Shown in pieces: positions 19,051 to 28,506 of a DNA stretch of 64,000 bases. Origin of the DNA: Deltaproteobacteria bacterium. Lineage in GTDB: Bacteria; Desulfobacterota; Binatia; UBA9968; JAJDTQ01. Each line of letters begins with the position of its first letter. The first letter of the stretch is position 1. The translations under genes and the position numbers were made by a program. The notes under the pieces were generated by a model. It made no database searches and was not told the origin of the DNA. It saw only the letters and a list, made by a program, of their open reading frames with translations. Where the stretch lies: the NCBI GenBank assembly GCA_028818755.1, contig JAPPNF010000186.1:1-64000 (forward strand), read 5' to 3'.

Positions 19051-21585
19051 ATGCGCCCAGCGAAAACCGCCTGCCCGCCTTTGTCCGGTCGCGCCGCCGC
19101 GGCGGCCGGGTCGATCCTCCTCTCCCTCCAATCAGTCCTGCTTTTCCAGCCGACGCCGATAGCCTCGCAGACCCCTGCCGCGGACGGTGGTCTTCCGACC
19201 ATTGCCGACTACACCCGTGGGATGGATGGGCAGCCCGGGTATTTCCCGCTGTACTGGGATGATGCCGGGGGCCGGCTCCTGCTTGAGGTCGGACGCTGGG
19301 ACGAGCAGTTCCTCTACCTGACGTCGCTCGCAACCGGGGTCGGCTCAAATGCGCTGGGGCTCGACCGGGGCAACATACAGAACGCGTACCTGGCGCACTT
19401 CGAGCGGGTCGGTCCGAAGGTGCTGCTCATCCTCGACAACCCCGGCTTCCGCGCCGAGACCAATCCGACGGACGCGCTCGAGCGGTCCGTGGAGGAATCG
19501 TTCCTGACCTCGACGGTTGGCGGCTTTGCCGTGGTCGCCGAGGAGGATGGGCGGGCGCTGGTGGACGGGACCTCGTTCTTCCTGCGCGACGTCGTCGGTG
19601 TTGCGGCCCGGCTGCAGGGGGCGAACCAGGGCGCCTACCGGCTGGATGCGAACCGTAGTGCCATCTTTCTCCCGCGGACGAAGGCGTTCCCGGAGAACAC
19701 CGAGGTGGAGGCCTCGCTCACCTTTGAGAGCGAGCGGCCGGGGGGCGAGATCCAGCGGCACGCGCCGGACGGGCGGGCGATGACACTGCGGCAGCACCAC
19801 TCGCTGGTGATGCTCCCCGACGACGGATACACGCCCCGGCGCTTCGACCCCCGGATCGGGGTCTTCGCGATCGGCTACTTCGACTTCGGCAAGCCCTTCG
19901 ACGACGACTACCAGACCGCGCTTGCGAGGCGTCATCGACTGGTGAAAGCCGACCCGTCGGCGGCGATGAGTGAGCCGGTCGAGCCGATCGTCTACTACCT
20001 CGATCCTGCCGTGCCCGAGCCCTACCGGACGGCTTTCAAGATCGGCGGTGTGTGGTGGAACCAGGTTTTCGAGGCCGCCGGGTTCATCGACGCTTTCCGC
20101 ATCGAGGACATGCCGGCGGACATGGATCCGATGGACGCCCGCTACCATGTGATCCAGTGGGTCCACCGTACCGAGGCGGGCTCGTCGATCGGGCCGTCGT
20201 TCGTCGATCCCCGCACGGGAGAAATCATCAAGGCGGCCGTGCGCATGGACTCGTACCGGTCGCTGGCCAACTACAATACCTTCGCGGGCGCGGCAGGAGT
20301 GGACGGCGACTGGTACGCCGGCGAGCCACCGGGCGTCGACGGCGAAGAGTTCGTGATGATGCGCCGCCGGCAGCACTCGGCGCACGAAATCGGGCACACG
20401 CTGGGACTCGCGCACAACTTTATCTCGATCAGCGACGGGCATGCGTCCGTCATGGACTATCCGGCTCCGGTAATCGAGTTGCGGGAGGGGCGGCTGGATC
20501 TGTCCGGAGCCTATCGGGCCGGGCCCGGTGCGTACGATACGCTCGCAATCCGGTACGCCTACGCTTCCCCCGCTGCCGGTGAGAGTGAGGAGGACTTCCT
20601 GAACGGCCTGCTCCTCGAAGCCCAGGAGCGTGGCTGGCGCTTCATTACGAACCCGGACGCAGGGGCCGACAACTCCCACCCGGACGCGACGTGGTGGATC
20701 AACGGGAGCGACGTGCTCGACGAGTTCGAGCGCGTGAGCGAGGTCCGGCGCTTCATGATCGATTCGTTCGACGAGCGCGCGATCGAGCCGGGCGAGCCGA
20801 TGCACAAGCTGCGCGAGCGCTTCGCGCCGGTCTACTTCCATCACCGCGCAACCTACGAGGCCGCGATCAAGACGGTCGGCGGGATGGAGTACCGGTACGG
20901 TGTGCGCGGCGACATCTTGCCGGCGACCGAGCTGGTCTCGGCGGATCGGGTGCGTCGCGCGATGGATCTGCTGAGCGACGCGCTGGCGCCGGAGCAGCTC
21001 GCGATTCCGGAGTCGGTGTTGGCGATTCTGGCGCCGCGCTCGTTCGGGTGGGTGGGGGGAGGTCCTGCCTGGTCGAATCGGGCCGGTCCTGCATTCGATC
21101 AGATCGGGGCGGCTACTACGGTCGCGAGCGAGATTGTCGGCGGGGTGCTCGCGCCCGCCCGCACTGCCCGTGTGGTCGCTTTCCACGCTCGCGACCCGGC
21201 GCTTCCGAGTCTCGAGGAGGTGGTGGGGCGGTTGGTGGACGACACTTGGGAGCGGCCCGCGAGCGGGTCGGCGGCGGCGCTGGTGCGCGTTGTCCAGAAC
21301 GTCGTCGTGGACGAGTTGCTGGTGCTTGCGGCGAACGAGGATGCGACCACCGAGGCGCGCGCGGCTGCCGAGTGGGGGCTCCGCCGGGCTCAGGCCCGGG
21401 CGGCGGCGGTTGCTTCCGGCGCGGGTGGGGCCAGTGATCTGGACCTGGCCACGCCGGTCGCGCACGCGGAGCGGGTTGTCGGCACGATCGATCGCTTCTT
21501 CGAGCGTCCGTGGGCCACGGGGGAGCGTACCGGGGCGCCGCAGGGTCCTGGGTGGGCGCGGGACCGGCCGGAGGGCCATCGGTAG
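19051..21585 (+). CDS. Exported zinc metalloprotease (DUF5117/DUF4953 type)
   Basis: This is an 844-residue protein if started at ATG 19051, which gives the signal peptide; ATG 19012 would add 13 residues. The order is: signal peptide (~1-37), an N-terminal beta-rich domain like DUF5117/5118 (YFPLYWDDAGGRLLLEV), then a protease domain with HEIGHTLGLAHNF (first His about 445) followed by SVMDYP. That is the complete metzincin-type HExxHxxGxxH plus Met-turn. A helical C-terminal domain follows. These large secreted zinc proteases are frequent in Gemmatimonadota and Bacteroidota. Substrate unknown. Together with the upstream S9D enzyme it suggests extracellular protein digestion. Confidence 0.85.
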   Translation: MRPAKTACPPLSGRAAAAAGSILLSLQSVLLFQPTPIASQTPAADGGLPTIADYTRGMDGQPGYFPLYWDDAGGRLLLEVGRWDEQFLYLTSLATGVGSNALGLDRGNIQNAYLAHFERVGPKVLLILDNPGFRAETNPTDALERSVEESFLTSTVGGFAVVAEEDGRALVDGTSFFLRDVVGVAARLQGANQGAYRLDANRSAIFLPRTKAFPENTEVEASLTFESERPGGEIQRHAPDGRAMTLRQHHSLVMLPDDGYTPRRFDPRIGVFAIGYFDFGKPFDDDYQTALARRHRLVKADPSAAMSEPVEPIVYYLDPAVPEPYRTAFKIGGVWWNQVFEAAGFIDAFRIEDMPADMDPMDARYHVIQWVHRTEAGSSIGPSFVDPRTGEIIKAAVRMDSYRSLANYNTFAGAAGVDGDWYAGEPPGVDGEEFVMMRRRQHSAHEIGHTLGLAHNFISISDGHASVMDYPAPVIELREGRLDLSGAYRAGPGAYDTLAIRYAYASPAAGESEEDFLNGLLLEAQERGWRFITNPDAGADNSHPDATWWINGSDVLDEFERVSEVRRFMIDSFDERAIEPGEPMHKLRERFAPVYFHHRATYEAAIKTVGGMEYRYGVRGDILPATELVSADRVRRAMDLLSDALAPEQLAIPESVLAILAPRSFGWVGGGPAWSNRAGPAFDQIGAATTVASEIVGGVLAPARTARVVAFHARDPALPSLEEVVGRLVDDTWERPASGSAAALVRVVQNVVVDELLVLAANEDATTEARAAAEWGLRRAQARAAAVASGAGGASDLDLATPVAHAERVVGTIDRFFERPWATGERTGAPQGPGWARDRPEGHR

Positions 21586-21688
21586 CTGACCCGAGCCGCT
21601 AGTCAGGGGTCGGCCCAAACTACTCGGGACCGGCCCCAGGGCCCCGTTCAACCAAACCTCCGAAACCGGCGCGAAGGCACCGTCCGCC

Positions 21689-21717
21689 TTGCGGTAGGTA
21701 TCCCGTACACATATTAG
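21689..21717 (+). promoter_or_regulatory. Predicted sigma-70-type promoter of first SusC gene
   Basis: TTGCGG (21689-21694) is separated by exactly 17 bases from TATTAG (21712-21717). The identical arrangement occurs before the second SusC gene (28478-28506), where the last bases of the spacer (GTACACA) are also conserved. This duplication is the main support. Confidence 0.7.
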
Positions 21718-21957
21718 TAAGCCTCAGCAGGTGAGCAGGCAGTCCGTGGAGGCCCGATGTTCCGCCCCTCACGGTTTCTGTGCTCGTTCTCTCGGGCACC
21801 GGCATGCACCTCGACGTTCGAAATGGACGTTTTTCGGGGTGTTCGACTTCGTGCGGCCTATAGCGCGCTTCGACTTCCAGTCCGGTATCCCCAGCCTCTT
21901 CGAATCCACCCTCTGCCCCAGATGCGGAGGGTAAGCGTCCCGTTCCGGAGGTGTGTT
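21718..21957 (+). promoter_or_regulatory. Conserved structured leader of first SusC gene
   Basis: This predicted untranslated leader of ~235 bases is homologous to 28507-28793. Shared blocks are CCTCAGYAGGTGAG, TGGAGGCCCGATGTTC and GCACCTCGACG. Stem-loops: CTCA/TGAG (21723-21726 with 21732-21735); GTGCTCG/CGGGCAC (21780-21786 with 21793-21799); GCACCTCGA/TCGGGGTGT (21806-21814 with 21834-21842), fully paired with two G-U pairs. The region also covers most of the 372-base gap after the protease gene. It ends in GGAGG (21947-21951) six bases before ATG 21958. A cis-acting RNA is inferred; no known riboswitch class is recognised. Confidence 0.65.
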
Positions 21958-24900
21958 ATGCGAAGTGATCTGTCTCTCCATCCCAGCCGAGCCGGGCGCC
22001 ACCGTCACAGGCGGTTGTGGGCCACGCTCGCAGCAGTGCTCCTGCTCTGCGCCGCCGCCGCGCCCACGGACGCCCAGCAGCCGGTGGGTGGTACGGTTGT
22101 GGATGCGGCGACCCAGCGGCCCATCGCCGGTGCCCAGGTCGGCATCCAGGGTACCCAGCTCGGCACACTCACCGACAACCGGGGGCGCTTCCTGATCCTT
22201 AACGTGCCGGGTCAGCAGATCACCGTGGAGGTGGTCATGATCGGCTACCGGGCCTTTACCCAGGCTGTGCAGACGGGGCAGGTCGACGTGACCCTCGCTC
22301 TCACGGAGACGGCCATCTCGCTCGACGAGATCGTCGTCACGGGGACCGCCGGTGGCCAGCAGACTCGAGCCGTCGGCAACGCCGTGGGCAAGATCACCGC
22401 GGTCGAGCTGGAGGAGATCGCTCCGGCCATGACCATTCAGAACATGCTCGGGTCGCAGGTGACGGGTGTGCGAGTGATGAGTTCGGGCGGCGAGATCGGT
22501 GCCGGCGGCGTGATGCGGATCAGGGGCGCGAGTTCCATCTCCCTCGCCGGAACCCCGCTCGTCTACGTGGATGGGGTGCGGGTCAACGGCGCGGACAACA
22601 CCTCCCTCTTCGGCGGCATCGGCTTCGACAGCGGGGGCCAGCCCTCCAGGATCAACGACTTCAACCCCGACGACATCGAGTCCATCGAGATCATCAAGGG
22701 ACCCGCGGCCGCCACACTGTACGGGACGGAGGCCACGAACGGGGTCATCCAGATCATCACGAAGCGGGGCAACCAGGGCGCTCCGAGGGTCAACGTAACC
22801 GTGAAGCAGGGCGCGAACTGGATGCCCGATCCCGAGCAGACGTTTCCCAGTACCTGGTACACCTGCTCGGGCGTGTCCCAGACCGCGCCGGTCCCCGAGG
22901 GAGCGGACCCCGCCGCCTTTGACAGGTACCGCTGCAACGCGGGCGAGATCACCGAGTTCAACGTCCTCCAGTACGACCGGGAGGTGTTCGGCAACGAGTG
23001 GTTCACCACGGGCCATTCCCAGTCCTACGGGGCGGACGTGAGCGGCGGGTCCGAGCAGGTCACTTACTACATGTCGGCGGACTGGGACAGGGACGAGGGG
23101 TTCCTGCCCTACAACTGGAGAAACCACCTCTCAGGCCGGGCCAATGTCACCTACACCCCGAGCGACAGGTACCGCTTCGACTTCGGTCTTTCACAGAACA
23201 GGATCAGGGCCCAGGCCGCGTCGGCCCAACAGCCGCTGAGCACCGCGGTGATCTGGGCGTGTCCGGACCCGGGCTGCGAGGCGGGAAGCGGCTTCGGATC
23301 CGACATAGCCGGACCGTACCGCGGCTACATCGCGTACCTGCCTGAGGCCTACGCCAACGAGATCGAGGGCTTCCAGGACGTGGATCGCACCACGTTCAGC
23401 CTCCAGGGCCGCCACGATCCCTTCGACTGGCTGACTCACAGCCTCATCGTGGGTGGAGACTTCTCCAACATTCGCAACTCGGAGCTCTACAAGGCCACGG
23501 GGAACATCGGACAGTTCCAGTCCCACGGTCGGAAGTGGATCATCAATCTCCGGAGTACGTTCGTCTCGGTGGACTACGGCGCGAATGCGGCCTTCCAGCT
23601 GAGTGACGATCTGGGCTTCACCACTTCCGGAGGGGTCCAGTTCTACCGGCGCCAGGATGAGTCCAGCCAGTCTGTCGGCGAGTTCTTCCCCATCGAAGCC
23701 CTCACGACGGTGAGCTCGGGATCGGTCCGCCGGGGCGAGGAGGGTTTCCTGGAGAACCGCACGTTCGGCGTCTTCGTGCAGGAGCAGCTCAACTGGCGGG
23801 ACCGGGTCTACATAACGGGAGCCATCCGAGGCGATGACAACAGCGCCTTCGGGAAAAACTTCGACTTTGTGGTGTACCCGAAGTTCTCGGTATCGTGGGT
23901 GCCGACCGACGAGGACTTCCTGACCGACGTCGGCTGGCTCAGCACCTTGAAGCTCCGGGGCGCCTGGGGGAAGGCCGGGAAGCAGCCCGACGTCTTCGAC
24001 GCGCTGCGGACGTATGAGCCCGTGGTCGGTGCGAACTCCGAGGGAGTGCTCACGCCGGAGAACATCGGGAATCCGGACCTCAAGCCCGAGGTGGGACAGG
24101 AGTTGGAGCTCGGCTTCGACGCGGGCCTCCTGGACGACCGTGTCGGCATCGAGTTCACCTACTACAATCAGAGGACGAAGGACGCCATCATCCGCGTGCC
24201 GGCGCTGCCTTCCCTGGGGTTCCCCGGGGTCCAGTTCCGGAACCTCGGGGAGGTCAGGAACAACGGCCTCGAAATGGGTCTGGATTTCGTGGCCTTCCGA
24301 AGCGACAACGTGGGGCTGGACCTGCGTTTCACCCTTTCGAAGAACAACAACGAGATCCTGAGCCTGGGCGGGGAGCCGTTCATCGATCACAACTCCAGGT
24401 TCGGCCAGTACCATGTGGCGGGCTTCCCGCTGGCGGGCGTGTTCAGAAAGCGCGTGGTTAGCGCCGACCTGGTCAACATGAATGGCCGGAACGAGCCCAC
24501 GAACGTGATGTGCGAGAGTGGTCCCCTCGTGCCCGGGGGCAACTTCTCAGAGGGCGGTGGCCCTCCGGTGCCCTGCGCGGACGCACCAGAGGTGTACTGG
24601 GGTCAGCCACTGCCCATCTGGGAGGGCGGCCTCGGCGCCAACCTGACTCTGAACCGCAACCTGCAGATCTATGCCCTGGTGGACTTCATTGGCGGACGCA
24701 CGTTCGAGAACGGCGATGTCATGCACGCGCATCTGACGTTCCGCCAGACCCGCGCCATGCAGGAGCGGACCGACCCCATCCTCCTGGGCTATCAGAGCCT
24801 GGGCACGGCGGGCCGAAGGCAGGCAGGGATCATCGACGGCGACTTCGCAAAGCTCAGGACGATCTCCGCCAACTACACGCTTCCCCGGAGCTTCGCCGAT

Positions 24901-25113
24901 ATGGTGCGGGCTTCCCGGGTCACCATGACCGTGACGGGACAGAACCTGTTGACGCTCTGGACGGCGGCGCCGGACGAGTGGTACGGCCACAAGCTCATGG
25001 ACCCCGAGAGGACGAATCAGGCGGGGGGCGCCACTCCCGGGCTGGAGGTGTTCCTCCAGGAAAGCTGGCCGCAGGCGAAGCGGATCATCACCACCCTTCG
25101 GTTCTCCTTCTGA
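21958..25113 (+). CDS. SusC/RagA-family TonB-linked outer-membrane protein
   Basis: The product is 1051 residues. ATG 21958 is preceded by GGAGG and gives the signal peptide ending TDAQQ; a longer in-frame reading from 21757 would swallow the conserved leader. The carboxypeptidase-regulatory-like domain (GGTVVDAATQRPIAGAQVG) is followed by SLDEIVVTGTAGG, a plug domain (MRIRGASSISLAGTPLVYVDGVRV, IEIIKGPAAATLYGTEATNGVI) and the large barrel ending in Phe. The family imports oligosaccharides or peptides together with a SusD lipoprotein, which is the next gene, 15 bases on. It is a close paralogue of the protein at 28794. Ligand unknown. Confidence 0.93.
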   Translation: MRSDLSLHPSRAGRHRHRRLWATLAAVLLLCAAAAPTDAQQPVGGTVVDAATQRPIAGAQVGIQGTQLGTLTDNRGRFLILNVPGQQITVEVVMIGYRAFTQAVQTGQVDVTLALTETAISLDEIVVTGTAGGQQTRAVGNAVGKITAVELEEIAPAMTIQNMLGSQVTGVRVMSSGGEIGAGGVMRIRGASSISLAGTPLVYVDGVRVNGADNTSLFGGIGFDSGGQPSRINDFNPDDIESIEIIKGPAAATLYGTEATNGVIQIITKRGNQGAPRVNVTVKQGANWMPDPEQTFPSTWYTCSGVSQTAPVPEGADPAAFDRYRCNAGEITEFNVLQYDREVFGNEWFTTGHSQSYGADVSGGSEQVTYYMSADWDRDEGFLPYNWRNHLSGRANVTYTPSDRYRFDFGLSQNRIRAQAASAQQPLSTAVIWACPDPGCEAGSGFGSDIAGPYRGYIAYLPEAYANEIEGFQDVDRTTFSLQGRHDPFDWLTHSLIVGGDFSNIRNSELYKATGNIGQFQSHGRKWIINLRSTFVSVDYGANAAFQLSDDLGFTTSGGVQFYRRQDESSQSVGEFFPIEALTTVSSGSVRRGEEGFLENRTFGVFVQEQLNWRDRVYITGAIRGDDNSAFGKNFDFVVYPKFSVSWVPTDEDFLTDVGWLSTLKLRGAWGKAGKQPDVFDALRTYEPVVGANSEGVLTPENIGNPDLKPEVGQELELGFDAGLLDDRVGIEFTYYNQRTKDAIIRVPALPSLGFPGVQFRNLGEVRNNGLEMGLDFVAFRSDNVGLDLRFTLSKNNNEILSLGGEPFIDHNSRFGQYHVAGFPLAGVFRKRVVSADLVNMNGRNEPTNVMCESGPLVPGGNFSEGGGPPVPCADAPEVYWGQPLPIWEGGLGANLTLNRNLQIYALVDFIGGRTFENGDVMHAHLTFRQTRAMQERTDPILLGYQSLGTAGRRQAGIIDGDFAKLRTISANYTLPRSFADMVRASRVTMTVTGQNLLTLWTAAPDEWYGHKLMDPERTNQAGGATPGLEVFLQESWPQAKRIITTLRFSF

Positions 25114-25128
25114 CCACGGAGGCTTGAG

Positions 25129-26565
25129 ATGAGAAACATGACTCCGGTGAGGCCGACAATGGATACGCAGGAGAAGCGAACGATGAACATGAAGAAGAAG
25201 CGATTGAAGCTGCCCCCGGCGCGGGGCGCCGCCGTTTGGACGGTGGTGTTGTCCGTGCCTCTGCTTGCCGCGTGCGACATCCAGGCGATCCTGGAGGTCG
25301 ACATCCCGGGCAGGGTCGAGGAAGGCGCGTTGGACAACCCGAAGCTGGCGTCGACGCTGGTAACGGGCGTGGTCTCCGACGTGGAGTGCTCGTGGAACCA
25401 GTTCACCGCCGGCATGGCCCACCACTCGGACGAGTACATCCCCACATCCGGGAATCTTGACTTGATTCGATGGGGAGAGCGGCGGATCGAGAACGTCGAC
25501 GTCCAGTTCAGCCAGGGACTGTGCGGAGGGGGCACATACCCGACCTACACACCGCTGCAGACTGCGCGCTTCCAGGGGGAGGACGTGCTGGCACGCCTTG
25601 GCGGCGAGACGTTTTCAGGCCTGGACGGTTTGGCCGACCTTCAGGCCGTCACCCGGACCTGGGGCACCTTTCCCCTCATCGCCCTGGGCGAAGGCTTCTG
25701 CGAGATGACGATTCCGACCGTGGAGGGCGAGCCTGGCCCGCTCATGACCAAACAGGAGGTCCTCACGGTCGCCGAGAACAAGTTCTCCGAGGCGATCAGC
25801 ATGGCCCAGGCGGCGGGCAACACGGCCATGGTCAACACGGCGCTTGTCGGACGTGCCCGCGTGAGGATCGGCCTGGAGAACTACTCGGGTGCCATGGCCG
25901 ACGCGGCCCAGGTCCCGGCCGGGTTCGAGACCATCGTGACCCGGGACGCATCCGAGTCCCGGCGCTGGAACTACTATTACGAGCGGCTGAATGCCCTTAC
26001 CGGGTTCCGGCAGCACGGCTCGGTTTCGGACCACTACCGGCACCTGACGATCGACGCGGAGGGACGGCCGACCCAGGACGACGGGGTGCCGGACACGAGG
26101 GTGAACGTCATGACCAACGGCGAGCCCGGCTCCGATTTCGTCACGGAGAACTGGTTCCACGACAAGTACAACTCCCGGGCGGACCCGCTGCCGCTGGTCA
26201 CGTACAGGGAAGCGCGCATGTACATGGCGGAGGCGGCGGCGCGGACGGGCGACATCGCAATGGCGACGGACGTGATCAATGAGCGTCGCATGGCGGCGGG
26301 CCTGCCCGCGATGTCGGCCCCGGCGTCCCAGAGCGAGATGGTCGAGCTCGTGATCGAGGAGAGGCGGCGGGAGCTGTTTGTGGAGGGCGCACACCGCTTC
26401 AACGACATGATCCGCTTCCGCGGCACGCAGTTCGAGATCCCGTTCCTGGGCGAGCCCGGCTCGATCCACCCGAACGGAATCAGCCAGAAGGGGGACGTGT
26501 ATGGTACGACCACGTGCCTGCCGCTTCCGCTGGTCGAGAAGAACGGCAACCCGAACATCCCGTGA
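25129..26565 (+). CDS. SusD/RagB-family substrate-binding lipoprotein
   Basis: The product is up to 478 residues. ATG 25129 follows GGAGG, but ATG 25183 also has an AGGAG site and is plausible. The lipobox is PLLAAC in the signal sequence. TPR-like helices run through the centre (YPTYTPLQTARFQGED, ALVGRARVRIGLENYSGAMADA), and the typical SusD C-terminus is present (EERRRELFVEGAHRFNDMIRF, ending LPLVEKNGNPNIP). It is the surface lid for the SusC barrel encoded immediately upstream. Its C-terminus matches that of the second SusD (33151), so both loci derive from one duplicated SusCD pair. Confidence 0.92.
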   Translation: MRNMTPVRPTMDTQEKRTMNMKKKRLKLPPARGAAVWTVVLSVPLLAACDIQAILEVDIPGRVEEGALDNPKLASTLVTGVVSDVECSWNQFTAGMAHHSDEYIPTSGNLDLIRWGERRIENVDVQFSQGLCGGGTYPTYTPLQTARFQGEDVLARLGGETFSGLDGLADLQAVTRTWGTFPLIALGEGFCEMTIPTVEGEPGPLMTKQEVLTVAENKFSEAISMAQAAGNTAMVNTALVGRARVRIGLENYSGAMADAAQVPAGFETIVTRDASESRRWNYYYERLNALTGFRQHGSVSDHYRHLTIDAEGRPTQDDGVPDTRVNVMTNGEPGSDFVTENWFHDKYNSRADPLPLVTYREARMYMAEAAARTGDIAMATDVINERRMAAGLPAMSAPASQSEMVELVIEERRRELFVEGAHRFNDMIRFRGTQFEIPFLGEPGSIHPNGISQKGDVYGTTTCLPLPLVEKNGNPNIP

Positions 26566-26578
26566 CAATCAGCGAGAA

Positions 26579-26607
26579 GCCGGCCACCCGCGACCGGGGT
26601 GGCCGGC
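26579..26607 (+). terminator. Strong stem-loop between SusD and CocE genes
   Basis: An 11-base perfect inverted repeat, GCCGGCCACCC (26579-26589) and GGGTGGCCGGC (26597-26607), encloses a 7-base loop. There is no T-run after it, so it may be a weak terminator or an mRNA-stabilising hairpin that lowers expression of the hydrolase relative to SusCD. Confidence 0.45.
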
Positions 26608-26624
26608 CTGGCGGGTGAGGTGCC

Positions 26625-28463
26625 ATGGGTCGATCAGGCTGGATGTCCGCCCTTGCCGTAGCTGTCGGCCTCGTCGTGCCGGCGGCGGGAGCCGGCCAGC
26701 GGCCTGAGCCGGGCGACTATTCGGAAGCCCGCTACCGGCTCGAGGAGTTGCGCGGGGTGATGGTTCCCATGCGGGACGGCGTCCGGCTCTCCGTGGACAT
26801 CTACCGGCCCGACGCGCCCGGGCCCTTTCCGGGAATCCTTGCCCTCACTCCCTATGACAACACCCGGATCGGGCAACGGGAGGCGGCCCGCTGGTACGGC
26901 AGCCGCGGCTACGTCGTAGTCCTGGCCGACGACCGGGGACGCTTCGACTCGGAGGGAGTGTGGGATCCCTTCGGCGACCTCCACCAGGAGGACGGCTACG
27001 ACCTCGTGGAGTGGATTGCCGCCCAGCCCTGGTGCAACGGGCGGATCGGGATGATCGGTGGATCCTACCTGGGCTGGACCCAGTGGTGGACGGCCAGTGC
27101 CGCGCCGCCGTCCCTCAAGGCCATCGCGCCAGAGGTGGCTCCGCCGGACCACTTCGAGAACGCCCCGTATCAGAACGGGGTGCTGGCCGGGTGGATCATG
27201 GACTGGGGCGCCCGGATGTCCGGGCGCACCTTTCAGACGGTCGACGACGGTCCCTACACCGGGTGGACCAACACCCGTGCTGAGGACTTCAAGCACACAC
27301 CGTACGTCACGCTCAACGAGTCCCGCGGCCTCCGCAGCGCCCCCTGGTTCGAGACGTGGATCCGGCAGAACCGCTCGAGCGACCCCTACTGGAAGGGGAT
27401 CGCGTACCAGGGGACCGAGAACTGGTCCCGGATGACCGTTCCGTCCCTGGCAATCACGGGCTGGTTCGACGCAAACTATCCGGGCTCTCCCATGAACTAC
27501 ATGGGGATGAAGGAGCACGGCGCGACCCCCGAGGCCCGGCGGCCTACGCTCATCATCGGCCCGTGGACCCATGGGCGCTACGTGGCGGAGGCAGCTGGGA
27601 TCGACTACGGCCCCGAAGCCGACTTCGACTTCAAGGAGTACGCCGCTCGCTGGTTCGACCACTTTCTGAAGGGCGTGGACAATGGCGTCGAGGGCGACCC
27701 GCCGGTCTACGTGTTCGTGATGGGGGAGAACGCGTGGCACGCGGAGGACGACTGGCCGCTGCCGGCGACGCGCTGGACCAGGTACTACCTGAGTTCCGGG
27801 GGAGGTGCCAACTCGCTCAAGGGCGACGGGGTGTTGGGTACATCGCCGCCCACGGCTGAGGGGTACGACACCTACCTGTACGATCCCTTGAGTCCCACCC
27901 GGGATCCCTTCTTCGGCCGACCCGGCCACAACGGCCACATCGACGGAGCCGTGGATGCGCGGCTGCCGGCTCTGGGGGACGAGGTCCTCGTGTACGAGAC
28001 GCCGCCCCTGGAGGAGGCGGTGGAGGTGACCGGCCCCATCGAGGCCAGGCTGTATGCCTCGACCTCGGCGAGAGACACTGACTGGATGGTCCGTTTGGTG
28101 GATGTCCATCCCGACGGCTACGCCGCTTTCCTCGCTGACGGCGTGATGCGGGCCCGGAACCGGGACCCGGAGGATGAGGGGCGCTTCAACCCGGCCAGGC
28201 TCAGCACCATCGAGCCCGGCCAGGTCCATCAGTACACAATTCGCTTCTGGCGTGGGACAGGAAATATGTTCCGGGCCGGTCACCGGATCAGGATCGAGAT
28301 CTCATCGAGCTACTATCCCTACTATCTGCCCAACCTGAATACCGGACATGACAACGTAGGCCTGGCTCGGGCGGAGGATGCGGTGGTGGCGGTGCAGCGA
28401 GTGTACCACGGAGGGGAATACACGTCCCATGTGGTGCTGCCGGTGATCCCGAGGAGGCGCTGA
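26625..28463 (+). CDS. Exported CocE/NonD-family (X-Pro dipeptidyl-peptidase S15-like) hydrolase
   Basis: The product is 612 residues with a signal peptide ending about AAGAGQ. The alpha/beta-hydrolase domain carries the family hallmark MVPMRDGVRLSVDIYRP at its start and nucleophile Ser147 in GGSYLGW. ITGWFDANYPG (Asp region) and GPWTHGRY (His) supply the rest of the triad. The C-terminal jelly-roll domain is typical (EEAVEVTGPIEARLY, YTIRFWRGTGNMFRAGHRIRIEISSS). Members hydrolyse esters or amides, such as cocaine esterase, acylases and X-Pro peptidases. It lies after the first SusCD pair and probably processes the imported compound. A paralogue lies at 37399. Confidence 0.88.
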   Translation: MGRSGWMSALAVAVGLVVPAAGAGQRPEPGDYSEARYRLEELRGVMVPMRDGVRLSVDIYRPDAPGPFPGILALTPYDNTRIGQREAARWYGSRGYVVVLADDRGRFDSEGVWDPFGDLHQEDGYDLVEWIAAQPWCNGRIGMIGGSYLGWTQWWTASAAPPSLKAIAPEVAPPDHFENAPYQNGVLAGWIMDWGARMSGRTFQTVDDGPYTGWTNTRAEDFKHTPYVTLNESRGLRSAPWFETWIRQNRSSDPYWKGIAYQGTENWSRMTVPSLAITGWFDANYPGSPMNYMGMKEHGATPEARRPTLIIGPWTHGRYVAEAAGIDYGPEADFDFKEYAARWFDHFLKGVDNGVEGDPPVYVFVMGENAWHAEDDWPLPATRWTRYYLSSGGGANSLKGDGVLGTSPPTAEGYDTYLYDPLSPTRDPFFGRPGHNGHIDGAVDARLPALGDEVLVYETPPLEEAVEVTGPIEARLYASTSARDTDWMVRLVDVHPDGYAAFLADGVMRARNRDPEDEGRFNPARLSTIEPGQVHQYTIRFWRGTGNMFRAGHRIRIEISSSYYPYYLPNLNTGHDNVGLARAEDAVVAVQRVYHGGEYTSHVVLPVIPRRR

Positions 28464-28477
28464 GGCAGGACCCCGTC

Positions 28478-28506
28478 TTGCGGCCGGTCGCCGGTACACA
28501 TATTAG
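28478..28506 (+). promoter_or_regulatory. Predicted sigma-70-type promoter of second SusC gene
   Basis: TTGCGG (28478-28483), a 17-base spacer, then TATTAG (28501-28506). It is identical in both hexamers and spacing to the promoter at 21689-21717, with a shared spacer end GTACACA. It begins 15 bases after the CocE stop codon. Confidence 0.7.

Noticed and set aside
21587-21604. GCTGACCCGA--CGCTA also near 48252
   Set aside because: Only about 18 bases match with differences and the flanks are unrelated; too short to call a repeat.
21757-21957. 67-residue N-terminal extension of the first SusC protein
   Set aside because: The segment overlaps the conserved leader structures, and ATG 21958 has a good ribosome-binding site and signal peptide.
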